Part shown: positions 10,237 to 20,200 of the stretch, one piece after another
How the letters are laid out: the number at the start of each line of letters is the position of its first letter
Position numbering within the stretch: position 1 is the stretch's first letter
From: Parabacteroides sp. FAFU027
GTDB lineage: Bacteria > Bacteroidota > Bacteroidia > Bacteroidales > UBA7332
Direction: 5' to 3'
Assembly (NCBI RefSeq): GCF_022808675.1
Contig: NZ_JAKZKV010000003.1
Location: forward strand, 339,690 to 403,689
DNA length: 64,000 nt
Notes under the pieces: model-generated
Database searches by the model: none
What the model was told of the DNA's origin: nothing
Seen by the model: the letters and a program-made list of their open reading frames with translations, nothing else
Made by a program: the position numbers and the translations under genes

Positions 10237-10441
10237 ATGCAATTATTAATTAACTCTTTAGTCTCAACAAACCCCGAAACTTTGTTGTTTTTAATTAGCA
10301 CCTAAACCTGATTTGCCATAAACAGGCCTGACCTTTGAATCGCTAATATTGAATATCATTTCAATCACTTTCCGTTAAAGACGATATTCCTTTTTACCGT
10401 TGACATTTCTCCATTTATACCTAAACCAAATACTATAAGCT

Positions 10442-11857
10442 ATGAAAAAGCATTTTCTAAACACACTTGTGGCTATCTCATTCCTAGTGGGAGGGACAGC
10501 TATTTTCATGCAAAGTTGTTCGAATGACGAATCCGCCCTGAACGCATTATCTTCCAATGAAGTGCAGTTACGCTCCACCAATGCTTCTGACAATGGAGCA
10601 AAATATGTTCCCAACGAAGTAATCGTAAAATTTAAAGCTGGAGCTTCGGCTACGGCACGTGAAAATGCACTCAACCATGTCAACGCCCAGGTTGCCGAAA
10701 AAATCCTCACTCACGCCATGAAACATGCCGGTGATAATGATGGTGTCGTATTGCTTAAAGTTCCTATGTCTGCCCTGGATGCTGTTGGTATAATGAAAAA
10801 GCTGGAAGGCGTTGAATACGCTGAGCCCAATTACATTTATACCACTGATGCTTCTTCTATCCCAAATGATCCGTATTACACCAATGGTTCATTGTGGGGA
10901 ATGTACGGTGATGCAACGACAACTAAAAACCAATACGGATGTCAGGCGGGAGAAGCCTGGGCTAAAGGTTATACAGGCTCAGCTTCAGTTTATGTGGGAA
11001 TTATTGATGAAGGGTACATGTACACCCATGAAGATCTTTCTGCAAATGTCGGTACAAATCCAGGTGAAATACCTGGTGATGGCATCGACAATGACGGTAA
11101 TGGCTACATTGATGACGTGTATGGCTGGAACTTTGTCAATGGAAACAATCAAATATTCAATAGTTCAGGGGATGCACACGGCACACACGTTGCCGGCACT
11201 ATCGGTGCAGTAGGTGGAAATGGCAAAGGTGTTGCCGGCGTTTGCTGGAAAGTCAGGTTCCTCAGTGGAAAATTCCTGGGTAAAAATGGAGGAACAACCG
11301 CAAATGCCATTAAAGCAGTGGATTATTTCACCACATTAAAATTGGAAGGTGTTAACATTATCGCAACCAATAACTCCTGGGGCGGAGGCGGATTCTCCCA
11401 ATCCTTGCAGGATGCCATTGGAAGGGCGAATAATGCAGGGATACTATTTATTGCAGCAGCGGGCAATGAAAGCCGTAATATCGACGCTACACTATCCTAT
11501 CCGGCTGCTTATCCAAACGCAAATATAATATCTGTCGCTGCCATTATGAGCAATGGTGGATTAGCCAGTTTCTCTAACTATGGTGCAACCAATGTCGATC
11601 TTGGCGCTCCCGGCTACGGTATTTATTCAAGCGTACCAATTTCAAAGAAAGGACAGGTTACTTCCGGTTACGCCATCTATAGTGGCACCTCCATGGCCAC
11701 TCCCCATGTCACTGGAGCCGTTGCTCTCTATTATTCCATTCACCTCAATGCCTCAATTGCTGAAATTAAAAATGCGATCCTGAGCAGCACAATTCCGACA
11801 TCCTCCCTCAGCGGAAAATGCCTTACCGGAGGAAGGTTGAATGTAGGTGGGTTTTGA
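10442..11857 (+). CDS. Subtilisin-like (S8) serine protease, lipoprotein
   Basis: 471 residues. The signal peptide ends in a lipobox (IFMQSC, Cys26), so the protease is probably anchored to a membrane or at the surface. Residues about 55-132 (VPNEVIVKFKAGAS to VEYAEPNYIY) are an inhibitor-I9/fervidolysin-type propeptide. The catalytic domain contains Asp189 (VGIIDEG), His246 (DAHGTHVAG), oxyanion Asn342 (AAAGNES) and Ser417 (SGTSMATPHV), so the triad is complete. An insert with DGIDNDGNGYIDDVYGW resembles the acidic calcium-binding loop seen in many S8 enzymes. There is no C-terminal sorting domain. It is monocistronic, followed by a strong terminator. Substrates are unknown. Confidence 0.93.
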   Translation: MKKHFLNTLVAISFLVGGTAIFMQSCSNDESALNALSSNEVQLRSTNASDNGAKYVPNEVIVKFKAGASATARENALNHVNAQVAEKILTHAMKHAGDNDGVVLLKVPMSALDAVGIMKKLEGVEYAEPNYIYTTDASSIPNDPYYTNGSLWGMYGDATTTKNQYGCQAGEAWAKGYTGSASVYVGIIDEGYMYTHEDLSANVGTNPGEIPGDGIDNDGNGYIDDVYGWNFVNGNNQIFNSSGDAHGTHVAGTIGAVGGNGKGVAGVCWKVRFLSGKFLGKNGGTTANAIKAVDYFTTLKLEGVNIIATNNSWGGGGFSQSLQDAIGRANNAGILFIAAAGNESRNIDATLSYPAAYPNANIISVAAIMSNGGLASFSNYGATNVDLGAPGYGIYSSVPISKKGQVTSGYAIYSGTSMATPHVTGAVALYYSIHLNASIAEIKNAILSSTIPTSSLSGKCLTGGRLNVGGF

Positions 11858-11889
11858 TCATAGTCCTATCAAATAAATAGCAAATGCCT

Positions 11890-11925
11890 AACGCCCAAAA
11901 CTAATACCGGTTTTGGGCGTTTTAG
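11890..11925 (+). terminator. Intrinsic terminator after the S8 protease
   Basis: AACGCCCAAAAC (11890-11901) and GTTTTGGGCGTT (11910-11921) form a perfect 12-bp stem followed by TTT. Confidence 0.9.
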
Positions 11926-11941
11926 TTGAAAGACCTGACTA

Positions 11942-12997
11942 ATGCCGGCATACTCCCCGATAGTTATCCGCGAAGCTTTACCTTATGACAATGAGGGTTT
12001 ATTGCAATTAACCGCTCTGACTCCGATGAAGGGGAATGTCACCCTTTTCGTGGATAGGAAGCCTGATTTCTTTGGGTTACTGCGCCAACGCGGTCCTTTT
12101 TACACTTTTGTAGCGGAATGTAACGATCAGATTATTGGTTCAGGTTCTATTTCGGAAATAGCCGTTTATATTAAAGGCAAAGAAGAAAAGGCCTATTACC
12201 TGGGAGATTTCAAAGTACATCCTGATTTCCAACGCTCAACCGTTGCAGTACGGTTGGCTAAAGCAACCATTGAGAAACTGAACGCGTTAAATGCTAATCT
12301 GATTTTTTGTGCCATAACGACGGGTAACAAAGCCATTGTGCCTTTCTTTCAGGGGCGGTTGTTCTTTCCGTTGGGTCTGGATGCGGGAAAGTTTAATGTC
12401 TTTCAGATTATTCCTTCGCCATTAAAAATGAAGCCGGATAAATATCAAACGGTGGAGGTTTTGGCAAATCCGGATGTGGCCGGATTTCTGGATAAATTCA
12501 TGATGAAGTACCAGTTTGCCCAGATTCAAAGTGAAACAAATCTCAGGGAATGCCGGATCATAACAGCTGTTTGCGGTAAGGAAGTTGTTGCAGCTATCGC
12601 TCTGGCAAATCCGGATGAATGGAAGCAAGAGGTATTGTTAAAGGTGAAGATTTTGCAGAAGATAATGCTCGCGACAGTAAATGCTTTGCCGGGTCTTTGT
12701 TTTCCCCGGTTAAACGAGCCTGTACGGGTATTGTACATTCGGTCATTTGCCTGTAAAAGCGGGCATGAAAAAGCATTGGAAATGCTCCTAACCCGGGCCC
12801 GGAATATTGCCTTCGAAGAAAAGTTTCACTTCCTATCCATTGGATTGCACGAAAAGAATACTTATCTGAAACTTTTCCGTGCCCCGCTTCACATTACCCT
12901 TGAGTCCAATATGTATATCGGCTCAATGAAAAATGAGACAGATAAAATCGTTTCCCTGTTACATAGCACCCCCTTTCTGGACTATTCATTGATATAA
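11942..12997 (+). CDS. GNAT-family N-acetyltransferase
   Basis: 351 residues. The N-terminal half is a GNAT fold: IVIREALPYDNEGLLQLTAL opens strand 1, TFVAECNDQIIGSGSIS gives strands 2-3, and AYYLGDFKVHPDFQRSTVAV (about residues 87-106) is motif A, the acetyl-CoA pyrophosphate loop, in a variant lacking the usual Q/RxxGxG/A. Residues 165-351 are less conserved and could be a second, degenerate GNAT-like or substrate domain. The acceptor is unknown. The downstream alpha/beta hydrolase starts 11 bp after the stop, so the two are probably one operon acting on related substrates. Confidence 0.75.
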   Translation: MPAYSPIVIREALPYDNEGLLQLTALTPMKGNVTLFVDRKPDFFGLLRQRGPFYTFVAECNDQIIGSGSISEIAVYIKGKEEKAYYLGDFKVHPDFQRSTVAVRLAKATIEKLNALNANLIFCAITTGNKAIVPFFQGRLFFPLGLDAGKFNVFQIIPSPLKMKPDKYQTVEVLANPDVAGFLDKFMMKYQFAQIQSETNLRECRIITAVCGKEVVAAIALANPDEWKQEVLLKVKILQKIMLATVNALPGLCFPRLNEPVRVLYIRSFACKSGHEKALEMLLTRARNIAFEEKFHFLSIGLHEKNTYLKLFRAPLHITLESNMYIGSMKNETDKIVSLLHSTPFLDYSLI

Positions 12998-13008
12998 AAA
13001 ACAGTCAC

Positions 13009-13848
13009 ATGGGCAGCAAAACGACACTATTTTGCCATGAAAGCGCGAAATGCCACGAACAGATGATTGCCGTGGAGAAGCGAACGAAACTACGGGTGAT
13101 TAGTTATTCCCCGTCTGTAACGGACCGAAATACGACAATCGTGTTTGTTGGGGGATTGTCCACAATCCCGGAGAGTTTCGGTAGTGTGATCTATGAACTG
13201 ACCCGTGATTACCCTTTTCACTACATCGAAACCCGTGACCACGCCTCTTCGCAGGTGAATGGAAGTGGCAAGTTTGATATTATCACATCCGGACTTGATA
13301 TTGTGGCGATTATTCAGACCCTGGGATTGATTCATGAGAATTATATCCTGATCGGTTATTCCATGGGAGTTCCCGTCATTGTCGAGAGTTATCGTTTTCT
13401 CAAAGCCAAACCCCGCCAGATGGTCTTTGTCGTGCCAACGCCTGTCTTTCATTATCCTAACTGGAGTCTGAAACTCATCAAAGCAACCCTGGGATTTGAG
13501 CGTATCACATTGAAATCTTTCGCCAAATGGTACCTGCGTAATTTTATCATCAACAAACGGGACGACGCGGAGATGGTGAATATCTCGGCTAAAGCGCTGG
13601 ATAGTGCCGACGTGGTCAAGCTTAAAAAAACGGTGTTGGCGATTTCCGGTTATGAAATCTGGAATACGTTGGAGACAGTTCATTGTCCGGTATTGGTACT
13701 AGCAGCTACCAAGGATACCTTTCATATACACGATGAAATCCTGAGAATCATTTCTATACTCAAAGACTGCTCCTATATCGATCTGGAAACCAATAAACGT
13801 ACGCATGGCGTTGAGGCAGCGTTGTTGATTAGGGAATATATCCGGTAG
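13009..13848 (+). CDS. Alpha/beta hydrolase
   Basis: 279 residues. The nucleophile elbow is GYSMG with Ser118. The oxyanion region is TTIVFVGGLSTIPESFGSV. A late acidic residue occurs in VLVLAATKDTFHIHDE, and the catalytic His is probably in KRTHGVEAALLI near the C-terminus. The protein lacks a signal peptide and should be cytoplasmic. Its partner upstream is a GNAT acetyltransferase, 11 bp away, which suggests paired transfer and hydrolysis of acyl or peptide-like substrates; that is an inference only. Confidence 0.8.
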   Translation: MGSKTTLFCHESAKCHEQMIAVEKRTKLRVISYSPSVTDRNTTIVFVGGLSTIPESFGSVIYELTRDYPFHYIETRDHASSQVNGSGKFDIITSGLDIVAIIQTLGLIHENYILIGYSMGVPVIVESYRFLKAKPRQMVFVVPTPVFHYPNWSLKLIKATLGFERITLKSFAKWYLRNFIINKRDDAEMVNISAKALDSADVVKLKKTVLAISGYEIWNTLETVHCPVLVLAATKDTFHIHDEILRIISILKDCSYIDLETNKRTHGVEAALLIREYIR

Positions 13849-14117
13849 AATTGTTTAAGTTTTCAAACTGTATAATTTCAATTCAGACTTGTATTATTGA
13901 TGTTCGCTGTCTGAGACTGTTATGGTTTTAGCTACACGATAGAGATCTCTCCTATCTCAAACCTAAACTAGTTTACCTTTTGAGTGAACTGGTTTAGCAT
14001 TAAGGTCCCCCTTTGAGACAAATCACAAAAAAAGGGCTTCACCTTAGTAAAGCCCTTATTATTTCTTATCCGTGAAAATCCGTGTTGCGCAGCATCTGTG
14101 TCATCCGTGTGCCATCA
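13849..14117. other. Non-coding spacer with hairpins and a bidirectional terminator
   Basis: No gene is visible. CTAAACTAGTT (13963-13973) pairs with AACTGGTTTAG (13987-13997). AAGGGCTT (14032-14039) pairs with AAGCCCTT (14050-14057), flanked by an A-run and a T-rich tail, so it can terminate transcription from both sides. The last 50 bp (ATCCGTG and similar) is a degenerate short direct repeat. Confidence 0.7.
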
Positions 14118-16568
14118 TCAAAATTCCCCCATCACCCTTACATTCAGCTGACGAGAAGTCAGGTAGTTGGGTACGGCATACTGACTTTTATCTTTATCAA
14201 TTACTGAAACCCAGTAGTAAGAGTTGGTATTTTTGATGTCGAGCAGGTTAAATACATCGACACCGAGGGAGATATTTTTGAAGTAGCGGAGGATGGGTTT
14301 CTTCATCCACTTGTCTTCGCCCCCGACCAACTGGCGGGTAAGGCCGATATCCACACGGCGGTAAGCCGGAGTGCGGAAATATTTTCCGACAAACTCATGT
14401 TCCGGATCACTCACTTGAGGGGCTGTTACCGGAAGCCCGGAAGCCCAGATCATCTTCAAGTTGAGCTTGTATTTCGGGTTGGTGGGCCAGTAGTCCTGGA
14501 AGAACATGGTGAAGCTGGCGGTCTGATCGGTCGGCAACGGCATTTTGACACCGTTGATGTTCTCTTCCGACTTCATCCACGAAAAGCTCACCCATGAATC
14601 GGTACCCGGCACAAATTCGCCGAAAAGTTTGCAATCCAGTCCGGTGGCGTATCCGTCCCCCATATTCTTACCGGCATAGCGGACGCGCACATTGTCCACC
14701 ACGTAAGGAATCAGGTTGCTCAGTTTTTTGTAATAGCCCTCCACCGTCAGTTTGTAGGGACGACCATTGTGGGTAAAGGTATAGTCCGTACCCACCACCA
14801 GTTGCACCGACTTTTGCGACTTGATATTGGAATTAAGTTGAATACGGGAATTTCCTGTTATAGTATCAGTCTTGATTTCCCTGAATTCTTTATAAAAAGG
14901 CGCCTGATAGTAAATGCCACTAGCTGCGCGGAAGGTAAAATCCTTTTTCCAGGCAGGAATCCACGCCGCAGAGAAGCGCGGGCTGAAGATCCACTCGTTG
15001 TTGAAGCTCCAGTAAGAAGCGCGCACGCCTCCCGTCACCGAGAAGACGCCGTAATCGCCCCGCAGCTTATAGGTATCCTGCAAATAGGTGGAAAAGCGAT
15101 GGTTGGTCACAGTGGTATCGGGTCGGTTCAGGTTATAATAGATGCTGGCCCCATTACCTGTATAATGCAATGTATGATCTAACGAATAACCGGCGGAGTC
15201 GCGCATTTCCCACTCACTGATTTTATCGCGGAAATATTCCGATTGCAGATTTAATCCCCATTGCAGGCGGTTGTTTTCCCAGTTTCGAATCCCCTGGTGC
15301 CCGACCGAAAGTACACGGGCGTAAAGGCGGTTGCGGGCGTGTTGCATATATGTCCCGACACCGACGGTTTGTTCATCAGCCACTTTACCCGTTGAGGCAT
15401 CGCCGGTTACGTCGCTCAACCAGTATTGGCCGGAGATATCGTAGGTCTCCTTTTCACGGGTGATAAAGCCGGAAGTCAACAGCTTCAGTTCGGTCTCTTT
15501 ATTGGGATGGTAATTCAACGAGAGGGTTCCGAATCCGGTCTCAAACAAATCCTGCTCCTGACCGTCGAAATAGACTTTGAAGCGTTTGGTTTCAGACAAT
15601 GTACCGAAGGAAGTATTGCGCTCCTGCGGGATAAAGTTGTATTTATTTTGGGAAATGTTACCCAGTAAACTCACATCGGTCTTGTCATTGAACGTATAGG
15701 TCAGATAGGTCTGGTAATCGAAGAATGACGGATTATATTCCCCCTTGGTATCGAGCGTTCCGAGCAGCGAGCGGTTTTGTTTGTAACGGATGCCGTGCAT
15801 TTGGGTAAATTTACCGGAAGAGGTTCCCACATAAGCCGTCCCGCCCAACAAGCTGGCAGAAACAGCACCTTCAAAGGCTTTCGGCTTTTTGTAGGTGATA
15901 TCCAGTACCGACGACATCTTGTCGCCATAGCGTGCTTCGAATCCGCCGGCAGAGAAATCGACCGAACCCACCATGTCGGGGTTGATGATACTCAGACCCT
16001 CCTGTTGCCCGGCCCGGACCAACAACGGACGATAAACCTCCACGCCATTGATGTAGACGAGGTTTTCGTCAAAGTTTCCACCACGCACCGAGTATTGCGA
16101 ACTCATTTCATTGTTGGAATGCACTCCGGCAAAGGTCACAATCAGCGACTCGATGTTGCCCCCCGCGGCATCCGGCAGGAATTTCACCTTATTCGCATCA
16201 ATCCGCTGCATCATATCCATCTGGCGGCGCATGGCCGTAACGGTCAGAGTCTTCAGCTCGGTGGAGGATGATTCCATTTTCACATTCAGGAAAACCCGTC
16301 TGGCCGGTTTGATCAGCGTCCGGCTAATCTTTTTGTACCCCACGCAGGAATAGACCAGCACCACGGTATCTTTGTCCGGAACTGCTATTTCGTAGAACCC
16401 GTTTTCTTTGGTCGTAATACCGTTGGGAGAGTTCCACTGCTGCACATGCACCTTCTCCAGACTGTGATTCTCGGCATCAGTCACATAGCCGGAGATAAAG
16501 ATTTTCTTTTGGGAAAACAGTGTCGTGGCAATGAGCAGGGAAAGGAATATGAGTTGTATCTTTTTCAT
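14118..16568 (-). CDS. TonB-dependent outer-membrane receptor
   Basis: I chose the ATG at 16566-16568, which gives a proper signal peptide (KKIQLIFLSLLIATTLFSQ); an upstream open stretch is not signal-like. 816 residues. Order: carboxypeptidase-regulatory-like domain (KIFISGYVTDAENHSLEKVH to about residue 90), plug domain (IESLIVTFAGVHSNNEMSSQ; YSVRGGNFDENLVYINGVEV), then a long beta-barrel ending RQLNVRVMGEF with a terminal aromatic residue. It imports a bulky substrate through the outer membrane using TonB energy. No SusD partner is adjacent. It is divergent from the heavy-metal efflux operon, so a metal or metallophore is possible but unproven. Confidence 0.9.
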   Translation of the reverse strand: MKKIQLIFLSLLIATTLFSQKKIFISGYVTDAENHSLEKVHVQQWNSPNGITTKENGFYEIAVPDKDTVVLVYSCVGYKKISRTLIKPARRVFLNVKMESSSTELKTLTVTAMRRQMDMMQRIDANKVKFLPDAAGGNIESLIVTFAGVHSNNEMSSQYSVRGGNFDENLVYINGVEVYRPLLVRAGQQEGLSIINPDMVGSVDFSAGGFEARYGDKMSSVLDITYKKPKAFEGAVSASLLGGTAYVGTSSGKFTQMHGIRYKQNRSLLGTLDTKGEYNPSFFDYQTYLTYTFNDKTDVSLLGNISQNKYNFIPQERNTSFGTLSETKRFKVYFDGQEQDLFETGFGTLSLNYHPNKETELKLLTSGFITREKETYDISGQYWLSDVTGDASTGKVADEQTVGVGTYMQHARNRLYARVLSVGHQGIRNWENNRLQWGLNLQSEYFRDKISEWEMRDSAGYSLDHTLHYTGNGASIYYNLNRPDTTVTNHRFSTYLQDTYKLRGDYGVFSVTGGVRASYWSFNNEWIFSPRFSAAWIPAWKKDFTFRAASGIYYQAPFYKEFREIKTDTITGNSRIQLNSNIKSQKSVQLVVGTDYTFTHNGRPYKLTVEGYYKKLSNLIPYVVDNVRVRYAGKNMGDGYATGLDCKLFGEFVPGTDSWVSFSWMKSEENINGVKMPLPTDQTASFTMFFQDYWPTNPKYKLNLKMIWASGLPVTAPQVSDPEHEFVGKYFRTPAYRRVDIGLTRQLVGGEDKWMKKPILRYFKNISLGVDVFNLLDIKNTNSYYWVSVIDKDKSQYAVPNYLTSRQLNVRVMGEF

Positions 16569-16777
16569 TTCAGATTGAGTTGGTGGAGTAAGAGAACAGA
16601 GCTCTCCACAGATTTTTACAGTTTGATTAACGTCAAAACTTATAACAAAGTATTTTGCCGTTCTGATTGACTTTACAAAAATATTCTTTTTCCTCGTATA
16701 AATGGCAAACAAACCGGCAATCGGTTTACGGGAGGGATTTGCTCATTATCTCAATATGTTTATTATCTGATTTATTT

Positions 16778-16786
16778 TATCTTTGC
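16778..16786 (+). promoter_or_regulatory. -7 promoter element of the metal-efflux operon
   Basis: TATCTTTGC matches TAnnTTTGC exactly and ends only 6 nt before the ATG at 16793. No clear TTG -33 partner is seen. If used, the transcript would be nearly leaderless. Confidence 0.5.
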
Positions 16787-16792
16787 ACCAAG

Positions 16793-17104
16793 ATGAAATA
16801 CTTAGCAACTATATTATCCCTTTACATCCTCGCACTGACCATCTATCCTTGCATAGATAAGCCGGGGGATAATGTGTTGTGCAAAACCGCGATAACAAAA
16901 ACCTCTTCAGATAATCACGATAATAGCGACGACAATTGCACTCCGTTCTGCACTTGTACTCATAGCGCTCCACTGATGATTAATCACTATCATTACTTTG
17001 ATTTCAAACCGGTAATCATGATGCAAAAGTGCATTGTTGCTTACACGGCATCGTATATTTCTTCCCATTACAACTCCTTCTGGCAACCGCCTAAGCTGGG
17101 TTAG
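16793..17104 (+). CDS. Small secreted Cys/His-rich protein (DUF6660-like) of the metal-efflux operon
   Basis: 103 residues from the ATG at 16793. An N-terminal signal-like segment (MKYLATILSLYILALTIYPC) precedes a polar region with several Asp/Asn and a CTPFCTCTH cluster, then two hydrophobic/aromatic stretches with HYHYFDF. Small proteins of this kind are recurrently encoded just upstream of CusA/CzcA pumps in Bacteroidota, and the Cys/His cluster suggests metal binding in the periplasm; the function is unproven. The spacer of 138 bp to the pump gene carries short inverted repeats (TTGTAG..CTACAA; ATGCATT..AATGTGCAT). It is too long to be a pure leader peptide. Confidence 0.7.
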   Translation: MKYLATILSLYILALTIYPCIDKPGDNVLCKTAITKTSSDNHDNSDDNCTPFCTCTHSAPLMINHYHYFDFKPVIMMQKCIVAYTASYISSHYNSFWQPPKLG

Positions 17105-17242
17105 TCTCTTTTATTTTTTCACAGGATTGTAGTTTCAAGACATTGAGACCTACAACCTTATGCGATGCATTTGTCTCCTCTTTTGGATATAATGTGCATT
17201 GCCATTCCTATTCACATTTGACTAACTCAATTTCTTTTCAAA

Positions 17243-20200
17243 ATGATAGCACGTATCATTCAATTTTCGATTAAGAATAAATTCATTATCGGACTGTTTG
17301 TGGTGGCGCTAATCGCGTGGGGTGGCTACTCGCTCACCCGCCTGCCGGTGGATGCGATTCCCGACATCACCAACAATCAGGTCCAGATTATTTCCCTTGC
17401 ACCTTCGCTAGCCGTTCAGGAAGTGGAAGGCATGGTCACGGCTCCCATCGAAGTGGCTGTTGCCAATATTCCCGACATTGTGGAACTCCGCTCTATCTCC
17501 CGCCTCGGGCTGTCGGTGATTACCGTTGTGTTCAAAGATAATGTCAATGTTTACTGGGCACGGCAGCAGCTCTCCGAACGGCTGAAAGAGGCCGAAGAAC
17601 AAATTCCAGCCGGTCTGGCAAAGATTGAACTGGCTCCGATTTCCACCGGGCTGGGTGAAATCTACCAATACCGCCTTTCGGTGGATAAGGCGCATGAAAA
17701 ACGCTACACGCCGATGGAGCTCCGCACGCTTCAGGACTGGGTGGTTCGCCGTGCCATGTTGGGAACGTCCGGTGTCGCCGACATCAACAGCTACGGTGGT
17801 TTTGTCAAGCAGTACGAAATCGCGGTCAATCCCGACCGGCTTCGCAGTATGAACATCACGCTGACCGACATCTTCGACGCACTGGAAAAGAACAACGAGA
17901 ATACCGGGAGCGCCTACATCGACAAAAATCCGACCTCATACTTTATCCGCAGTCTCGGATTGGTGAAGAATAAAGAGGATATTGAGAAAATCGTGGTAAA
18001 AACCAATCCGTCAGGCATGCCGTTACTGATACGCGATGTGGCCACTGTCCAGTATGGAAACGCTACACGCTATGGAGCGTTGGTCATCGATACGACCGAG
18101 GCGGTAGGCGGTGTGGTGATGATGCTCAAAGGGGCGAATGCTCATGAAGTGGTTGACAATGTGGAAAACCGCATAGAGTCTATTCAGAAGTCTTTGCCCG
18201 AAGGAGTGAAAATCGAGCCTTACCTCAACCGTTCCGATCTGGTGGGAAGAGCCATCGGCACCGTTTCCCGGAATCTGATTGAGGGGGCGCTCATTGTAAT
18301 TTTCGTCCTGATTCTCTTATTGGGAAATATACGGGCGGGGCTGATTGTGGCATCGGTGATTCCGCTCTCGATGCTGTTTGCCATTGCGATGATGAACCTC
18401 TTCGGCGTATCGGGCAACCTGATGAGTCTTGGCGCCATCGACTTCGGTCTGATTGTGGATGGGGCGGTCATTATCGTCGAAAGTGTGGTTCACCGCATCA
18501 CGATGAGTAAGCACCATCACATTGGTGTGGAAAGGCTTTCCCAGCAGCAGATGGATGAAAATGTACTCGATTCCGCCAAACGGATGATGAGCTCGGCCAC
18601 CTTCGGACAGCTGATAATCCTCATCGTTTACCTGCCCATCATGGCATTGGTCGGCATTGAGGGAAAAATGTTCCAGCCGATGGCGCAAGTGGTGGTATTT
18701 GCCCTGCTCGGAGCGGAAATTTTGTCATTGACCTATGTGCCGGTTGCGTCCTCTATTTTCCTGAGTAAAAAAACGGAACATAAACCGAATTTCTCCGACC
18801 GATTGATGGCGAAAATGCAGCGGGCGTTTAACCCGGTGATTGCACTTGCCCTGAGACGGAAGCTTGCGGTAACCGTTTCTGCCGTGGCATTGTTTCTGGC
18901 CAGCATTTTCCTGTTCACCCGATTGGGAGGCGAATTTATCCCGCAACTTGAAGAGGGGGATTTAGCCGCCGGAGTCATGACTTTACAGGGCGGTTCGTTG
19001 ACTCACACCGTGGAACAGGTGAAAAAAGCCAATAAAATCCTGCTCGATAATTTCCCCGAAATCAAACATACCGTCTGTAAAATCGGGGCGGGTGAAATCC
19101 CGACCGACCCCACGCCGATGGAAACGGGCGACTACATCATTACGCTGAAAGATAAAAGCGAATGGACATCGGCCAAGACCCGCGAAGAGCTGGTAGAAAA
19201 GATGCAAGAGAAACTGGTCGCACTGGCCGGGGTGAAATTCGAATTTCAGCAACCGATACAGATGCGATTCAACGAATTGCTATCCGGTTCGAAACAGGAC
19301 ATTGCGGTGAAAATATTCGGAGATGACCTCGAGGAACTGGCTGATAAAGCGGCCAAAGTAGAGAAAATCATCCGCGAGGTAGAAGGTGCCGAAGACATCA
19401 ATGTGGAAAAAGTGACCGGACTGGCACAGGTCCAGATCGAATATAACCGTGACCGACTGGCGCAATATGGCCTGTCTGTCGAAGATATCAACAAAGTATT
19501 GCGGGCTGCTTTTGCCGGAAGTCAGGCGGGAGTGGTTTTCGATGGTGAAAAACGCTTTGCACTGGTGGTTCGTCTTGACAAGGATTACCGCCAAAGCCTT
19601 GACAATGTACGCAGTCTGTCGGTAGCCCTTCCCAACGGCGGCCAGATTCCGCTGGAGCAATTGGCCAATATAGAAATCAAATCGGGGCCGGCTCAGGTTT
19701 CCCGTGAAAATGCCAAACGCCGCATCACCATCGGATTCAATGTCCGCAACCGCGACGTACAAAGCGTAATCAATGAGGTCTCTTCACGCATCGACAAGGA
19801 AATCAAGCTCCCGACCGGGTATTACGTCACCTACGGCGGACAATTCCAGAACCTCGAAGCGGCGAAGTCCCGCCTGGCTATGGCCGTACCGGTAGCATTG
19901 GCGCTCATCTTCCTGCTGCTCTTCTTTACCTTCCGCTCGGTGAAACAGTCATTGCTCATCTTCTCTGCCGTACCGATGTCGGCCATCGGCGGTGTGGTGG
20001 CACTCTGGCTGCGTGGTATGAACTTCTCCATTTCGGCGGGTGTCGGATTTATCGCGCTCTTCGGGGTCGCGGTGCTCAACGGCATCGTACTGATTGCAGA
20101 ATTCAATCGTTTGGAAAAAGAGGGTCTGACCGATATCACAGAACGGGTACTGAAAGGCCTTCGTACACGTTTCCGCCCGGTGATTATGACCGCTGCGGTG

